The notes below the pieces were generated by a model that saw only the letters and a list, made by a program, of their open reading frames with translations, made no database searches and was not told the origin of the DNA. Positions 1 to 9,064 of a DNA stretch of 64,000 nt are shown here, one piece after another. The stretch is taken from positions 1-64,000 of the forward strand of contig JASCOE010000003.1 of NCBI GenBank assembly GCA_029959285.1, in the 5' to 3' direction. Source of the stretch: Flavobacteriaceae bacterium PS02337 (lineage in GTDB: Bacteria; Bacteroidota; Bacteroidia; Flavobacteriales; Flavobacteriaceae). The translations under genes were made by a program, and so were the position numbers. Each line of letters opens with the position of its first letter. The first letter of the stretch is position 1.

Positions 1-13
1 CCAACAATAATCT

Positions 14-122
14 TAAGGTGGTTATTGCGGCGGGGCTCACCTCTTCCCATCCCGAACAGAGAAGTTAAGCCCGCCTGCGCAGATGGTACTGCAGTTATGT
101 GGGAGAGTATGTCGTCGCCTTT
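14..122 (+). rRNA. rrf: 5S ribosomal RNA
   Basis: The sequence shows the conserved 5S core (CCCATCCCGAACAGAGAAG at 47-65, then GGTACTGCAG and GGGAGAGTA), and the ends pair as helix I (AAGGTG near 15-20 with CGCCTT near 116-121). At about 109 nt it has the normal 5S length. It should be the last gene of an rRNA operon whose 16S and 23S genes lie left of the window. A strong terminator follows 6 bases later. Confidence 0.95.
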
Positions 123-128
123 CTTTTC

Positions 129-162
129 AAAAACCCTATCCAATCAGGATAGGGTTTTTTTT
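129..162 (+). terminator. Terminator of the rRNA operon
   Basis: A perfect 13-bp stem (AAAAACCCTATCC with GGATAGGGTTTTT), a 5-nt loop and a run of eight T. It lies just after the 5S rRNA and would end rRNA transcription. Confidence 0.9.
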
Positions 163-238
163 GTTTTTGCTGATTTTTGGAATCCTCCCTAATCGCTTTT
201 TTATATTATAAATGTTAATTAAACGGATCAATACAAAA

Positions 239-1637
239 ACCTGTGGAGAAGAAAAATTAGGCATAAAAATTAGTTAGCCTAAAAAGGAAAAACTAAACAT
301 TTCTAACACCTCTGAATTTTGATCTAAATGCTTTTATTTTAGCATTAAATGATTCTGTGGAAGCATTTGTGCTTCTATTGTCAAAATAATATAATATAGT
401 CTGATAATGATTGATAATCGTTCGTGAGATAGTATTGAAAGACTTAAAACCAGATTGATTTACTTTTTCGTGCCATTTGGCTAGTTTCGCAAATCCTATG
501 ATTTTATCAGTGTTTTTTTTCAAAGATGCTAAGGGTTACTGAGTTAAATTATAAGCTTTTTGAATATCAGGATACAATTCAAATAGTAAATTAGCTCTTT
601 CTATTTGATTTGCAGACCATTTCATTTTTGTTTTATATAAAAAGTGACGGCTTCTGGCTAGTAATTGTTTGAGTGTATCTCCATTTGCAAGTATTTGAGA
701 TTCATATCTTTGATTTAAAATTCTTGCTTTCTCTATCGCATCATTTTCGTTGTCAATAGATTGCCAGCGGTACTTTATTCTGATTTCCTGTAATGCTTCT
801 GTAGCTTATTTTTGAAAATGAAAGCGGTCTGTGACATGCGTTGCATTAGCAAAACATTTTTTAGCAATTAATTCAATATTTCCTGCCATATCTAAAGTAA
901 TCTCCTTGACAAGGTTTCTTTGCTTAAGAGGTGTTTTATCTATAACTGAAATGACCGTATCTGTTTTGATTCTTGCAACCATTGCAACTATAGTGCCTTT
1001 TTTGCCTTTTGCTGATTTGTTGGTTAAAATAGTGTAGAGCTCACCATTAGATAGTGAGGTTTCATCTATTGATAAACATTTTCCAATGTTCTTGGGGAAA
1101 AGAAGCTATTTTTTGGCATGTGATATTTGGTCTCTGACTTTGAAATCACTTAAGAAATCTTTGTATTGGCATTGTAAATTTCTACCAGGATCTTCATAAA
1201 AAGAAGCAATGCTACTACAATCATTTGGACTGGAATCTATTGATTTCTTTTAAAAAAGACGCAAACTCCTGAGTTACACGAGTTCCGTCCGCAACTAAAT
1301 TCCAATCTCTAAAAACTACTTTACCAATCTCTTAATTAAGCCATCTTCTTCTAGATATGTGAAGGTACACCTGATGTCCACGAATAGGAAAATCCTGAAC
1401 CGTTATCTCTTCGAAGAATCCTTTTGATCTTAATTTAGACACTCTGTATTATTTGAGTATCGAATTAATCTCTTTCAGATAAAGGTGCAGTGTTTTTTCT
1501 TCTTTTTTATAAGAAGTAAGTTCAAAGTAATCAACTATTATCTCAGGTAATAATAACTTTAGGATATCGATAAAGGAATCTTGCATTCGGCAATAATTAG
1601 AAATGCAAATATCTAATTTTTAATATTTCCCCACAAC
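239..1637 (-). mobile_element. Decayed ISL3/ISAon1-type insertion sequence
   Basis: On the minus strand the segment reads as the two-part transposase of ISAon1-like elements. The likely ends are related inverted sequences: TGTGGAGAAG near 242-251 and, on the other strand, TGTGGGGAAA near 1625-1634, both followed by an AAAAATTAG-like run. No convincing target-site duplication is visible. The element sits between the 5S rRNA terminator and tRNA-Tyr, in a gap where an insertion does no harm. It is inactive because both reading frames carry stops. The exact ends are uncertain by several bases. Confidence 0.7.
293..1586 (-). pseudogene. Transposase remnant, ISAon1 family (N-terminal and DDE parts)
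   Basis: Read from an ATG at 1586, the first part begins QDSFIDILKLLLPEIIVDYF and includes FPIRGHQVYLHISRRRW, as in ISAon1 family N-terminal region proteins. It has in-frame stops at 1449-1451 and 1332-1334. The second part reads on in one other frame, through LSIDETSLSNGELYTILTNK, then GTIVAMVARI, and finally STNASTESFNAKIKAFRSKF, the last being a DDE-transposase signature. It has stops at 1106-1108, 806-808, 536-538 and 293-295. With at least six stops no functional transposase can be made. Because the frame is otherwise kept, decay has been mainly by point mutation. Confidence 0.85.
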
Positions 1638-1691
1638 AATATGTGTTGATTCGATTTTGTTAATTAAAAAAAATGAAAAGCTTATAAAACA

Positions 1692-1726
1692 ATAAAACCT
1701 GCGAATCTTACGATTTACAGGTTTTT
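1692..1726 (-). terminator. Terminator after tRNA-Tyr
   Basis: AAAACCTG at 1694-1701 pairs with CAGGTTTT at 1718-1725, with a further small stem inside. It lies 15 bases downstream of tRNA-Tyr on the minus strand and is followed there by a T-rich run. Confidence 0.6.
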
Positions 1727-1740
1727 GATGTTTCTTTTGT

Positions 1741-1820
1741 GGGGAGAGCAGGATTCGAACCTGCGAAGTTCACACAGCAGATTTACAGTCTGCCCTCGTT
1801 GGCCGCTTGAGTATCTCCCC
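1741..1820 (-). tRNA. tRNA-Tyr (anticodon GTA)
   Basis: On the minus strand GGGGAGA opens the acceptor stem and TCTCCCC closes it. The anticodon arm is GCAGA-CTGTAAA-TCTGC, giving anticodon GTA. The T arm is GCAGG-TTCGAAT-CCTGC. A long variable arm fits the class II structure of bacterial tRNA-Tyr. The 3' CCA is not encoded. Confidence 0.95.
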
Positions 1821-2231
1821 GATCTCAGCTTTGTTGCGCTTTGTTGTTCTAAGCGGTTGCAAAGATAGCAACGTTTTCTACATTTGCAAACAAAAAAATG
1901 ACTTAATTTAAAGTTATTTTAAAGTTATTTTTTAATTCGTTGGAATTGAATAAAATAAAAATCCTCGAAAAAATATTTTTTTAAATTTATTTTTAAAAGC
2001 AGGATTATTTTTACAGGAAGTTCTGCTTTTTTGTTTGGAATTAATCTTCAATAAAGGCGTTAGTCCTTACTTTTATTGATGTATGAATTAAAATTAAAGT
2101 AATACGATCCGATTTTATTACACTTTGAAATTTAGTGTATTTTATAATAGCTAAACATTCGATTAATCGTTTTTAAGCTGAGTTTTGATTTCTAGCTGAT
2201 AAGGTTTCATTTTTAAATTTTGATAGTGTAT
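1821..2231. other. Gene-free gap
   Basis: I see no convincing coding frame or RNA in these roughly 410 very A+T-rich bases. The part next to the tRNA on the minus strand (1821-1950) should hold its promoter, but I could not fix the boxes. Confidence 0.5.
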
Positions 2232-2276
2232 AAAGCAAAAAAAAAATCTCCACTAGGGAGATTTTTTTTTTTGCTT
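2232..2276 (-). terminator. Bidirectional-type terminator
   Basis: A long A-rich arm ending in ATCTCC pairs with GGAGAT and a T-rich arm; the stem is about 18-20 bp with a 5-nt loop. It lies 10 bases past the end of the thiol-disulfide oxidoreductase gene, whose transcript it should end. The symmetry would let it work on both strands. Confidence 0.85.
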
Positions 2277-2285
2277 TATTTAGTA

Positions 2286-3452
2286 TTATTTAGCTAAAAG
2301 CTCTAAAATTTTTGCTTTCAATTCAGGACCTCTTAAATCTTGAGCAACCACTTTTCCGTTAGCGTCAAGAATAAAAGTTGCAGGAATTCCTTCAACATTA
2401 TATTGTTTTGCAATTGGATCTTCCCAATGTTTTAAATTTGAAACTTGAGTCCAAACTAATCCATCTTTTGCAATTGCCTGTTTCCAAGCTGCAGCGTCTT
2501 TGTCTAAAGAAACACCCACGATATTTAAACCTTTTGAATGTAATTCTTTATAAAGTGCCACAACATTTGGATTTTCTCTTCTGCAAGGTCCGCACCATGA
2601 AGCCCAGAAATCTACAATAGTTACTTTTCCTAAACTTTCTTTAAGAGAAACTACTTTTCCTTCTGGATTAGGAGCAGAAAAATCTGATCTTCATTTAGGG
2701 CTGCCTACTGCTGGAGCTGTTGCACCAACTGATGGCATTTTTGCTTGACCTAATCTAGTTTTGATTTCTTTTCCTGGAGCAGTATTTTTTACAGACTCAT
2801 CTAAAGAATTGTAAAGAGCTTCTAATTTTTTAGTATCAGCCGCTGGATCATTAAACATACTTTGAATAATCAAAACTGTAATAAATGATTTTGGGTGACT
2901 TTCAGCGTAAGCTAAATATTTAGTTTTACTAGCTTCTTGTACTTCTTTTTGAATTTCTCCGTATTGTTTCATCAAACTATTGATAACTGCTGTATCTTGA
3001 GCTTGTTGAGCTTGTTGCATTTTTTGATTATTCTTTTTCTGAAAATCAATTAAGTTTTTTTGAGTTTTTGTCATGTCTTCTGTAAAAGCAACATACTCAT
3101 CATTATTGTAAGTTCCAGAAACTTTAGATTTGTGGATACTGTCTTTATCAATATTTACTTTAATTTCTCCTGACTCAAGGATTAATGGGATTGGTCCGTT
3201 AGCACCTTGTAAAATTAAAGTATGGAAAGCTGGCTCAGTAACTTTTCCTTTTATTTCAAATTTTCCGTTTTCAACTTTTACTGTATCTAAAGAAACTGGC
3301 ATTCTTGTAGCTGGATCAGCACCTTGTAAAATGATTGTTTTTCCGTTTTCAATTCCTGTAGCAGTACCTGTAATAAGGTATTCTCCATCTTTAACTTTGC
3401 TGCAAGAAATGATAGCTGCAGAAGCTGTAAGTACAAAAAGTATTTTTTTCAT
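2286..3452 (-). pseudogene. TlpA/ResA-type thiol-disulfide oxidoreductase (DUF4369 plus thioredoxin domain), split by in-frame TGA
   Basis: The N-terminal product (2691-3452, 253 codons) starts with a lipoprotein signal whose lipobox ends IISC, then a DUF4369-like beta domain (about residues 20-120) and a helical linker rich in K and Q. A TGA at 2691-2693 ends it. The same frame continues without another stop to 2286 and encodes a complete thioredoxin domain, with FWASWCGPCRREN as redox centre and the GIPATFILD cis-Pro loop. Family members are single chains of about 380-390 residues that reduce periplasmic disulfides. If the stop is real, the product lacks its active site. The codons next to the stop do not match the usual linker (typically ...APDFSAPNP), so more than one base may differ. 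A sequencing error is possible. A strong terminator follows the full-length frame. Confidence 0.8.
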
Positions 3453-3660
3453 TATAAAAATTAATTAGTTAATTGATTTGTGCAACAAAAGTATCTAAAA
3501 ATATAAAACTTACAGAATTTTGTAACCTAAAATTTTGTTATAGTTTTTTTGTGGTTAAAGTGCCTGTAATCAGTGTGTTTGTTGGTTAAATTTGACTTAA
3601 AACTGTAATTAAGAAACTTATTTGAAATCATTATAATCAAAATTTTAATTCTTAGATATA

Positions 3661-3692
3661 AAAAAAGCACTCATTTAACAGAGTGCTTTTTT
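3661..3692 (-). terminator. Terminator of the J-domain gene
   Basis: AAAAAAGCACTC at 3661-3672 pairs with GAGTGCTTTTTT at 3681-3692 across an 8-nt loop. It lies 20 bases past the end of the minus-strand J-domain gene and gives a U-run on that strand. Confidence 0.85.
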
Positions 3693-3712
3693 GTAAATAT
3701 AGTGCTTTAAAA

Positions 3713-4153
3713 CTATTCTTGATTTGTTTTCTTTCTCCAAGTAAAAGAGTTTAAGATATGTCTTTTTGCAAATCTTCCAGGAGAATCAGCGTTTACCATT
3801 TTTACGTAAGTTGCTTTAGGAACACTGATGTATTCGTAAACGCTTCCGTTAGAAAAATCGATAATCAAACGACCTTCAACAAATTTGTAATCTGTAATAG
3901 TACAAGTTGAAATTGTTTCAGTGTACTCAGGTAAATTAAGTTTGATTGTATCAGGGTGAATACTTACTAAGAAGTGGTAAGCTTCGATAATCGTTTTACT
4001 TTTTTCTTCAGCATCTTTTAAACCAGCTTCGTCTCCTACAAATTTATCAGGATGAGATTCTTTCATCGCATTACGATAAATTGTCTTTAAATCTTTTAAC
4101 TCTGCAGTTTTCTCTACGTTTAGTAACTTGCGGTATTCAACTATTTTTTTCAT
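3713..4153 (-). CDS. J-domain protein with C-terminal KTSC domain
   Basis: The protein has 146 residues. Residues about 5-65 form a DnaJ-type J domain: helix II KDLKTIYRNAMKESHPDKF contains the HPD tripeptide that stimulates Hsp70 (DnaK) ATPase. Residues about 80-140 match the KTSC domain, here with FSNGSVYEYISVP and SPGRFAKRHI. J-domain/KTSC fusions are common in Bacteroidota; their client is unknown. No G/F-rich or zinc-finger region is present, so this is a specialised co-chaperone rather than DnaJ. It is a single gene with its own terminator. Confidence 0.85.
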   Translation of the reverse strand: MKKIVEYRKLLNVEKTAELKDLKTIYRNAMKESHPDKFVGDEAGLKDAEEKSKTIIEAYHFLVSIHPDTIKLNLPEYTETISTCTITDYKFVEGRLIIDFSNGSVYEYISVPKATYVKMVNADSPGRFAKRHILNSFTWRKKTNQE

Positions 4154-4290
4154 AAATAAAAGGTAACTACTTGTCTATTAGTTTGAAATCGATATTAATT
4201 AGTTCAAATCGACAAATTTTTTGCAAAGGTACACTTTTTTTTAACTTTTTAGTTTTCATCTAAAAAATATTCTAGAATGCTGAAAAAATT

Positions 4291-4436
4291 TAACCGCAAA
4301 GAACGCAAGGACTTTTTTATTTATACTTATGTATACAAACGCAAAGTTCGCAAAGCTGTGTCTACACAAAGCTTTGCGAACTTTTTAAATCTAATATTTG
4401 CACACGATAAAAAAATCCTTGCGTTCTTTGCGGTTA
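4291..4436. repeat. Nested palindromic repeat, AACCGCAAAGAACGCAAGG family
   Basis: The outer arms are a perfect 21-bp inverted repeat (4291-4311 with 4416-4436; core CCGCAAAGAACGCAAGG). Inside is a second inverted repeat (AAAGTTCGCAAAGC at 4343-4356 with its complement at 4371-4384). A related copy is at 25219-25333. An 84-codon open frame crossing the element is accounted for by the repeat and I do not call it a gene. Confidence 0.85.
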
Positions 4437-4492
4437 AAAATTCCCTTCATTTCAACATGAAACATGAAACAAAGAAACCTGAAACAAAAAAC

Positions 4493-4738
4493 TTATTCCG
4501 GTTTATGATTCGCTTTATCGAAGTTTCTTGATTTCTTTGGGTATTTATCGTAGCTAATATCGCTTGGATTTTCTATAATTGATTTGATAGTAATCCAATC
4601 CCCAACTTTAAAATTAGATTGAACCATTTTATAGTCTAAAAGATATACACCACAGAAATAATTATTGTTTTCATCTTTTTCTATAATACCTGTAAAAACT
4701 CCTTTTTGAGGCATTTTTTTTTCTGAATCTGTAGACAT
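4493..4738 (-). CDS. Small conserved protein of unknown function
   Basis: I place the start at the ATG at 4738 (MSTDSEKKMPQKGVFTGI), giving 81 residues; a longer reading from 4846 would run through the promoter of the neighbouring gene. The body reads VFTGIIEKDENNNYFCGVYL...VGDWITIKSII, a small beta-rich domain of the kind that binds a ligand or partner, with a basic tail. I recognise no family. The gene is divergent from the 4823 gene and shares its intergenic region. Confidence 0.6.
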   Translation of the reverse strand: MSTDSEKKMPQKGVFTGIIEKDENNNYFCGVYLLDYKMVQSNFKVGDWITIKSIIENPSDISYDKYPKKSRNFDKANHKPE

Positions 4739-4811
4739 GTTTTTTATTTTGAAATTAAAGTGCAAAGGTAAGCAATTAATGTTTGGTTTAGGGAGTTCCG
4801 CACAATCTGAG

Positions 4812-4819
4812 TATATTTG
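4812..4819 (+). promoter_or_regulatory. -7 box TATATTTG for the 4823 gene
   Basis: TATATTTG matches the Bacteroidota -7 consensus TAnnTTTG. It ends only 3 bases before the ATG at 4823, so transcription should start at or next to the start codon and the mRNA would be nearly leaderless. No clear -33 TTTG lies at the ideal 19-base spacing. Confidence 0.5.
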
Positions 4820-4822
4820 CAC

Positions 4823-5365
4823 ATGCAGAAAAATTTTAAACCACATCCTAATTCTTTTAAAAATACCTTTTGTGCTTTTAATGAAGTCCTTGCAGATTCA
4901 ATTGAAGGTTTAAAAAAACAATTCGAAAGTAAAGCTGGAAGTGCTTATTATTATACAGAAGAAGGAATGTACCGCGTTTCAAATCATTGGGGAAGATTAG
5001 CCAACAGCAAATGGCGTTTAATTGCCCGAAATCCAGAAACGGAATCGAAAACTAAAATAGGTTTTGCAAAATGGGAAGAATTTTATCCTGATAATGCCGA
5101 AGAAAAATTGTATTACATAAAAGCTGATTTCGAAAATAATCTGGCGAATTATGAGCATAAAAATAATCCAGAATTTGATGGAAAAGCAATTTTAAGAACA
5201 AGTTTTGAAACTACAAAAAGATTAAAACAAGTTCGGAATTTACAGCAATTGACTTCGTGGGCAAAATATTTCGATTATGATGATATTGATGATTTGAGAA
5301 AACAGATTATCAACGAGTTAATTTTCACAGAAAAAACTTTAGAACAAATTAAAAGAGAAGTATAA
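4823..5365 (+). CDS. Conserved hypothetical protein (flavobacterial)
   Basis: The protein has 180 residues from the ATG at 4823; an upstream in-frame TTG lies inside the -7 box and is unlikely to be used. It is soluble, without signal peptide. It contains YTEEGMYRVSNHWGRLANSKWRL near residues 45-65, which looks like a compact alpha/beta fold, and ends in an acidic-basic helix. I do not recognise the family. Its stop overlaps the ATG of the next gene by one base (TAATG), implying translational coupling. Confidence 0.65.
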   Translation: MQKNFKPHPNSFKNTFCAFNEVLADSIEGLKKQFESKAGSAYYYTEEGMYRVSNHWGRLANSKWRLIARNPETESKTKIGFAKWEEFYPDNAEEKLYYIKADFENNLANYEHKNNPEFDGKAILRTSFETTKRLKQVRNLQQLTSWAKYFDYDDIDDLRKQIINELIFTEKTLEQIKREV

Positions 5366-5511
5366 TGGGACGCAATAACGAGAAGAATATCAAAAAACAC
5401 AACGATAAGTTACACAAAGCCCAAGCCAAAGCAAAACAAGCTGAAATGGCGAGAAAAGAAAAATTAAAAGAAATCGTAAAGAAATTTAACGAAAGTAAAA
5501 ACGAAGAGTAA
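5365..5511 (+). CDS. 48-residue charged helical protein
   Basis: The ATG overlaps the previous stop (TAATG). The product starts MGRNNEKNIKKHNDKLHKAQ and is almost entirely charged or helix-forming residues (many K, E, Q, A), so a single long helix is expected. There is no signal peptide or membrane segment. The function is unknown. Coupling with the 4823 gene is the main argument that it is real. Confidence 0.6.
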   Translation: MGRNNEKNIKKHNDKLHKAQAKAKQAEMARKEKLKEIVKKFNESKNEE

Positions 5512-5591
5512 AAATTATAGTCTCAAGTTTCAGGTTTCATGTTCCAAGTTGAACCTGAAACTTGAAAGCTGAAACGAAATAAACAAAAAAT

Positions 5592-5825
5592 ATGAATAGT
5601 AAATTTGAAGACCTAAAAGCAAGCGTGCAAGAAATTATCGATTTAATCGCTGCAAAAAACGATAGAGAAGCCAATAATAAATTGTTGGAAGTAAGCGAAA
5701 CATTGGATGAAATGATTGATTTTGCTGAAGAAGATGATGAAGTTAGAGAAATTACTCGTTATCAGGTTTTATTGAATCAACTTCACGTTAAAATTAATGG
5801 AGAAGAACCAGTTGATGGAGAATAA
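5592..5825 (+). CDS. Small acidic helical protein
   Basis: The protein has 77 residues, starting MNSKFEDLKASVQEIIDLIA. It is predicted all helical and strongly acidic, with a heptad-like pattern compatible with a two-helix hairpin. There is no recognisable domain. Its 3' end overlaps the start of the YchJ-like gene, so both are probably on one transcript. Confidence 0.65.
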   Translation: MNSKFEDLKASVQEIIDLIAAKNDREANNKLLEVSETLDEMIDFAEEDDEVREITRYQVLLNQLHVKINGEEPVDGE

Positions 5826-6195
5826 AAAATGCTTTTGCGATTCCGGATTGCCTTTTGAAAATTGCTGCGGATTGTATCTCAATAATAATCAAAAAGCACC
5901 TTCTGCATTGACTTTAATGCGTTCTAGATATTCGGCTTATGCGACTCATAATGCTGATTATCTTATTGAAACGACTTATGTTTCGGAAAGAAAATACTAT
6001 TCTAAACCTGAAATTTTAAGATGGGCCGTTTCTAATAAATGGCATAAACTAGAAATTCTGAGTTTTACTCAAAATACTGTCGAATTCAAAGCCTACTTTT
6101 TAGATTCAAATAATAAACCACAAGTACATTATGAGTTTTCTACTTTTAAATTCGAAAATGAATCTTGGTATTATTTGGATGGAAAGTTTGAATAA
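5815..6195 (+). CDS. YchJ-like protein with SEC-C zinc motif
   Basis: The protein has 126 residues from the ATG at 5815 (MENKKCFCDSGLPFENCCG). The CxCxSGxxxxxCC pattern at residues 6-18 is the SEC-C metal-binding motif, and ALTLMRSRYSAYA followed by an NTF2-like body is typical of the YchJ/UPF0225 family. The role of the family is not settled. The start overlaps the previous gene by 11 bases; an ATG at 5797 is a possible alternative. Confidence 0.8.
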   Translation: MENKKCFCDSGLPFENCCGLYLNNNQKAPSALTLMRSRYSAYATHNADYLIETTYVSERKYYSKPEILRWAVSNKWHKLEILSFTQNTVEFKAYFLDSNNKPQVHYEFSTFKFENESWYYLDGKFE

Positions 6196-6301
6196 TTATT
6201 ATATCTAACAGTGTTAGCTGTGATTTTTTATTGAATATTTTAACTAAAAATTAATAAACGATTCGTTTTTCATAATTCTAAAAAGATGTAATTTTAGGAT
6301 T

Positions 6302-7420
6302 ATGAAAAACGAATTTAAAAAAGGCTTTTATTTTAAGACTTACGAAGCTCCTTTTCAGTCTCCGTTTGACAAACTTTTTACTATTTTTAAAGAGTTGATC
6401 ACTCATACTTCGGGTGATTTTGATGAAGCAATTAGCTGGCTTCGGGAGCTGGATATTGAATATAAACTTACCGACGAAAATTATACTATTGACGATTTTA
6501 TCGAAGATCTAAAGAAAAAAGGATACATCAGAGATGAAGTAAAAGGCGATGGAAGTTCTGGTTTAGGAATTACTGCAAAGACAGAAAGAGCTATTAGACA
6601 ACAAGCTTTAGATCAAATTTTCGGAAATCTAAAACGTTCTGGAAGCGGAAATCATAAAACAAAACATGCCGGAAATGGCGATGAACATACTGGCGAATTC
6701 CGTGAATTTACTTTTGGCGACAGTTTAGAAAGAATTTCTTTAACCGAAAGTCTTCGAAATGCCCAGGTCAACAATGGTGTTGAAAATTTTATGCTGACCG
6801 AAAATGATTTGGTTGTAGAAGATGCTCAATACAAAGCCCAAATGAGCACAGTTTTGATGATTGATATTAGTCACAGTATGATTTTATACGGTGAAGATCG
6901 CATCACACCAGCCAAAAAAGTAGCTATGGCTTTGGCAGAATTAATCACAACAAGATATCCAAAAGATACGTTAGATATTTTAGTTTTCGGAAATGATGCC
7001 TGGACTATTCCAATTAAAGATTTACCGTATTTACAAGTTGGACCTTATCATACCAATACAGTTGCTGGTTTGCAATTAGCAATGGATATCTTGCGTAGAA
7101 AACGAAATACTAACAAACAAATTTTCATGATTACCGACGGAAAACCAAGTTGCGTTCGCGAACGCGATGGTTCTTATTATATGAATAGTAACGGTTTAGA
7201 TGAATATATTGTCGATAAATGTTACACGCAAGCGCAACAAGCAAGAAAATTGCATATTCCGATTACTACTTTTATGATTGCAAAAGATCCGTATTTGCAA
7301 CGTTTTGTAAATCAGTTTACAGAAGCCAATCAAGGGAAAGCATTTTATACTGGACTAAAAGGTCTAGGCGAAATGATTTTTGAAGATTACGAAACCAATA
7401 GGAAGAAAAGGATTAAATAA
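6302..7420 (+). CDS. von Willebrand factor A domain protein, partner of the following AAA ATPase
   Basis: The protein has 372 residues. Residues about 1-170 are a helical N-terminal part. From about 180, VLMIDISHSMILYGEDR holds the MIDAS metal-binding DxSxS (DISHS), followed by VAMALAELI, FGNDAW, and MITDGKPS, which supplies the later MIDAS Asp. No signal peptide or membrane helix is seen. VWA proteins encoded next to MoxR-type AAA ATPases act as adaptors or metal-chelatase-like complexes. The ATPase gene follows on the same strand after 152 bases that contain a palindromic repeat. The substrate is unknown. Confidence 0.85.
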   Translation: MKNEFKKGFYFKTYEAPFQSPFDKLFTIFKELITHTSGDFDEAISWLRELDIEYKLTDENYTIDDFIEDLKKKGYIRDEVKGDGSSGLGITAKTERAIRQQALDQIFGNLKRSGSGNHKTKHAGNGDEHTGEFREFTFGDSLERISLTESLRNAQVNNGVENFMLTENDLVVEDAQYKAQMSTVLMIDISHSMILYGEDRITPAKKVAMALAELITTRYPKDTLDILVFGNDAWTIPIKDLPYLQVGPYHTNTVAGLQLAMDILRRKRNTNKQIFMITDGKPSCVRERDGSYYMNSNGLDEYIVDKCYTQAQQARKLHIPITTFMIAKDPYLQRFVNQFTEANQGKAFYTGLKGLGEMIFEDYETNRKKRIK

Positions 7421-7491
7421 GGAACAGAGGTTCTGAGGAATAAAGGTTCAAAGGTTTCTTTGTTGAAAAATAAACGCAATCTATATCGTAG

Positions 7492-7511
7492 AGACGCACT
7501 GCAGTGCGTCT
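7492..7511. repeat. Perfect 20-bp palindrome
   Basis: AGACGCACTGCAGTGCGTCT is its own complement. A related hairpin with the same AGACGCAC arms occurs near 28496-28517. It lies between the VWA and AAA ATPase genes, after a short stretch of the AGGTTC-type repeat (7428-7460). Confidence 0.75.
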
Positions 7512-7572
7512 ACACACAGTAATGACATAATACATTGTCATAAAATAAATAAACAATCTATATTTCAATACA

Positions 7573-9036
7573 ATGGAAATAAATACTATAAAGACATTAG
7601 GTCAATTAAAAGCCGCTGGATATAAAAGTACAAGCATTAAAGATGAATTGCGAAATAATCTTCGTGAAAAAATAAAATCTGGAAAACCAGTTTTTGAAGG
7701 TGTTCATGGTTTCGAAAATACTGTAATTCCAGAATTAGAAAGAGCTATTTTATCTCGTCATAATATTAATCTTTTGGGACTTCGCGGACAAGCAAAAACG
7801 CGTTTAGCTCGAAAAATGGTAGAATTATTAGACGAATATATTCCATTTGTGGAAGGTTCAGAAATTAATGACGATCCGTTACAGCCAATTTCTCGTTTTG
7901 CAAAAGATTTAATTGCAGAAAAAGGAGATGAAACTCCGATTTCTTGGTTACACAGAAGCGAACGTTTCTTTGAAAAACTGGCAACTCCAGACGTAACTGT
8001 TGCCGATTTAATTGGAGATGTTGATCCTATAAAAGCAGCAAATTTAAAATTATCTTACGCAGACGATCGTGTAATTCACTTCGGAATGATTCCGAGAGCG
8101 AATCGCTGTATTTTTGTGATTAACGAATTACCAGATTTACAAGCAAGAATTCAAGTTGCTTTGTTTAATATTTTGCAAGAAGGCGATATTCAAATTAGAG
8201 GTTTCAAATTAAGAATGCCTTTAGATATGCAATTTGTTTTTACTGCAAATCCAGAAGATTATACCAATAGAGGAAGCATTGTAACACCTTTAAAAGACAG
8301 AATTGGTTCTCAGATTCTAACGCATTATCCTGAAAGTATTGAGATTGCGAGAACTATTACAGAACAAGAATCTAAATTAGATCAAAATCAAACCGATGTG
8401 GTTTATGTTCCGAGTTTAGCGCGAGATATTTTAGAGCAAATTAGTTTTGAAGCCCGTGAAAGCGAATATATTGATAACAAAAGTGGAGTAAGTGCCAGAA
8501 TGAGTATTACCGCTTTTGAAAATTTAATTAGTACCGCAGAACGCCGAGCTTTAATTTCTGGAGTTGAAAAAACTACGCTTCGTTTGTCAGACTTTGTTGG
8601 AATTATTCCCGCAATTACAGGAAAAGTCGAATTGGTTTATGAAGGAGAGCAGGAGGGAGCAGATGTTGTGGCAGAAAGTCTTATTGGTTCAGCAATCAGA
8701 ACTTTGTTTCCGACGTACTTTCCTAAAATCGAAAAATTAGAAAAACCAGACGAAAAAACACCTTATTCTGATATTGTAGAATGGTTTTTTGCAGAAAGCG
8801 GTTTCGAATTATTAGATGATGCCTCAGATGCTGATTATAAAAGTATTTTAGACGAAGTGAGTCCGTTAGATGAATTATTAAAAAAATATCAGCCACAAAC
8901 AGCCAAAGAAGACGAATATTTTATAAAAGAATTTGTTTTGTGGGGATTGGTCGAATATAAAAAACTAAGCAAAGACCGATTTGCAAAAGGAAATCAGTTT
9001 AGAGATATCTACGGAAGTTATATTAGTAAATTCTAA
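7573..9036 (+). CDS. MoxR/magnesium-chelatase-like AAA ATPase
   Basis: The protein has 487 residues. The P-loop is GLRGQAKTR near residue 75. The Walker B region reads CIFVINELPDL, with Asn-Glu where many AAA enzymes have Asp-Glu. Sensor-1 is in VFTANPEDYTNRG, and KDRIGSQILTHYP follows. The layout is that of the BchI/MoxR clade. With the VWA protein just upstream it should form a two-component ATPase/adaptor pair that remodels or loads metal into an unknown target in the cytoplasm. Length is usual for Bacteroidota members. A terminator follows at 9065. Confidence 0.85.
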   Translation: MEINTIKTLGQLKAAGYKSTSIKDELRNNLREKIKSGKPVFEGVHGFENTVIPELERAILSRHNINLLGLRGQAKTRLARKMVELLDEYIPFVEGSEINDDPLQPISRFAKDLIAEKGDETPISWLHRSERFFEKLATPDVTVADLIGDVDPIKAANLKLSYADDRVIHFGMIPRANRCIFVINELPDLQARIQVALFNILQEGDIQIRGFKLRMPLDMQFVFTANPEDYTNRGSIVTPLKDRIGSQILTHYPESIEIARTITEQESKLDQNQTDVVYVPSLARDILEQISFEARESEYIDNKSGVSARMSITAFENLISTAERRALISGVEKTTLRLSDFVGIIPAITGKVELVYEGEQEGADVVAESLIGSAIRTLFPTYFPKIEKLEKPDEKTPYSDIVEWFFAESGFELLDDASDADYKSILDEVSPLDELLKKYQPQTAKEDEYFIKEFVLWGLVEYKKLSKDRFAKGNQFRDIYGSYISKF

Positions 9037-9064
9037 AATAAATCTATTTTAAAAATTTAATCTG

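Noticed and set aside
831-1037. 68-codon open frame on the plus strand with hydrophobic product
   Set aside because: It lies antisense to the decayed transposase and its composition follows from that; no independent support.
4277-4531. 84-codon plus-strand frame
   Set aside because: It is formed by the nested palindromic repeat at 4291-4436 and has no protein-like features.
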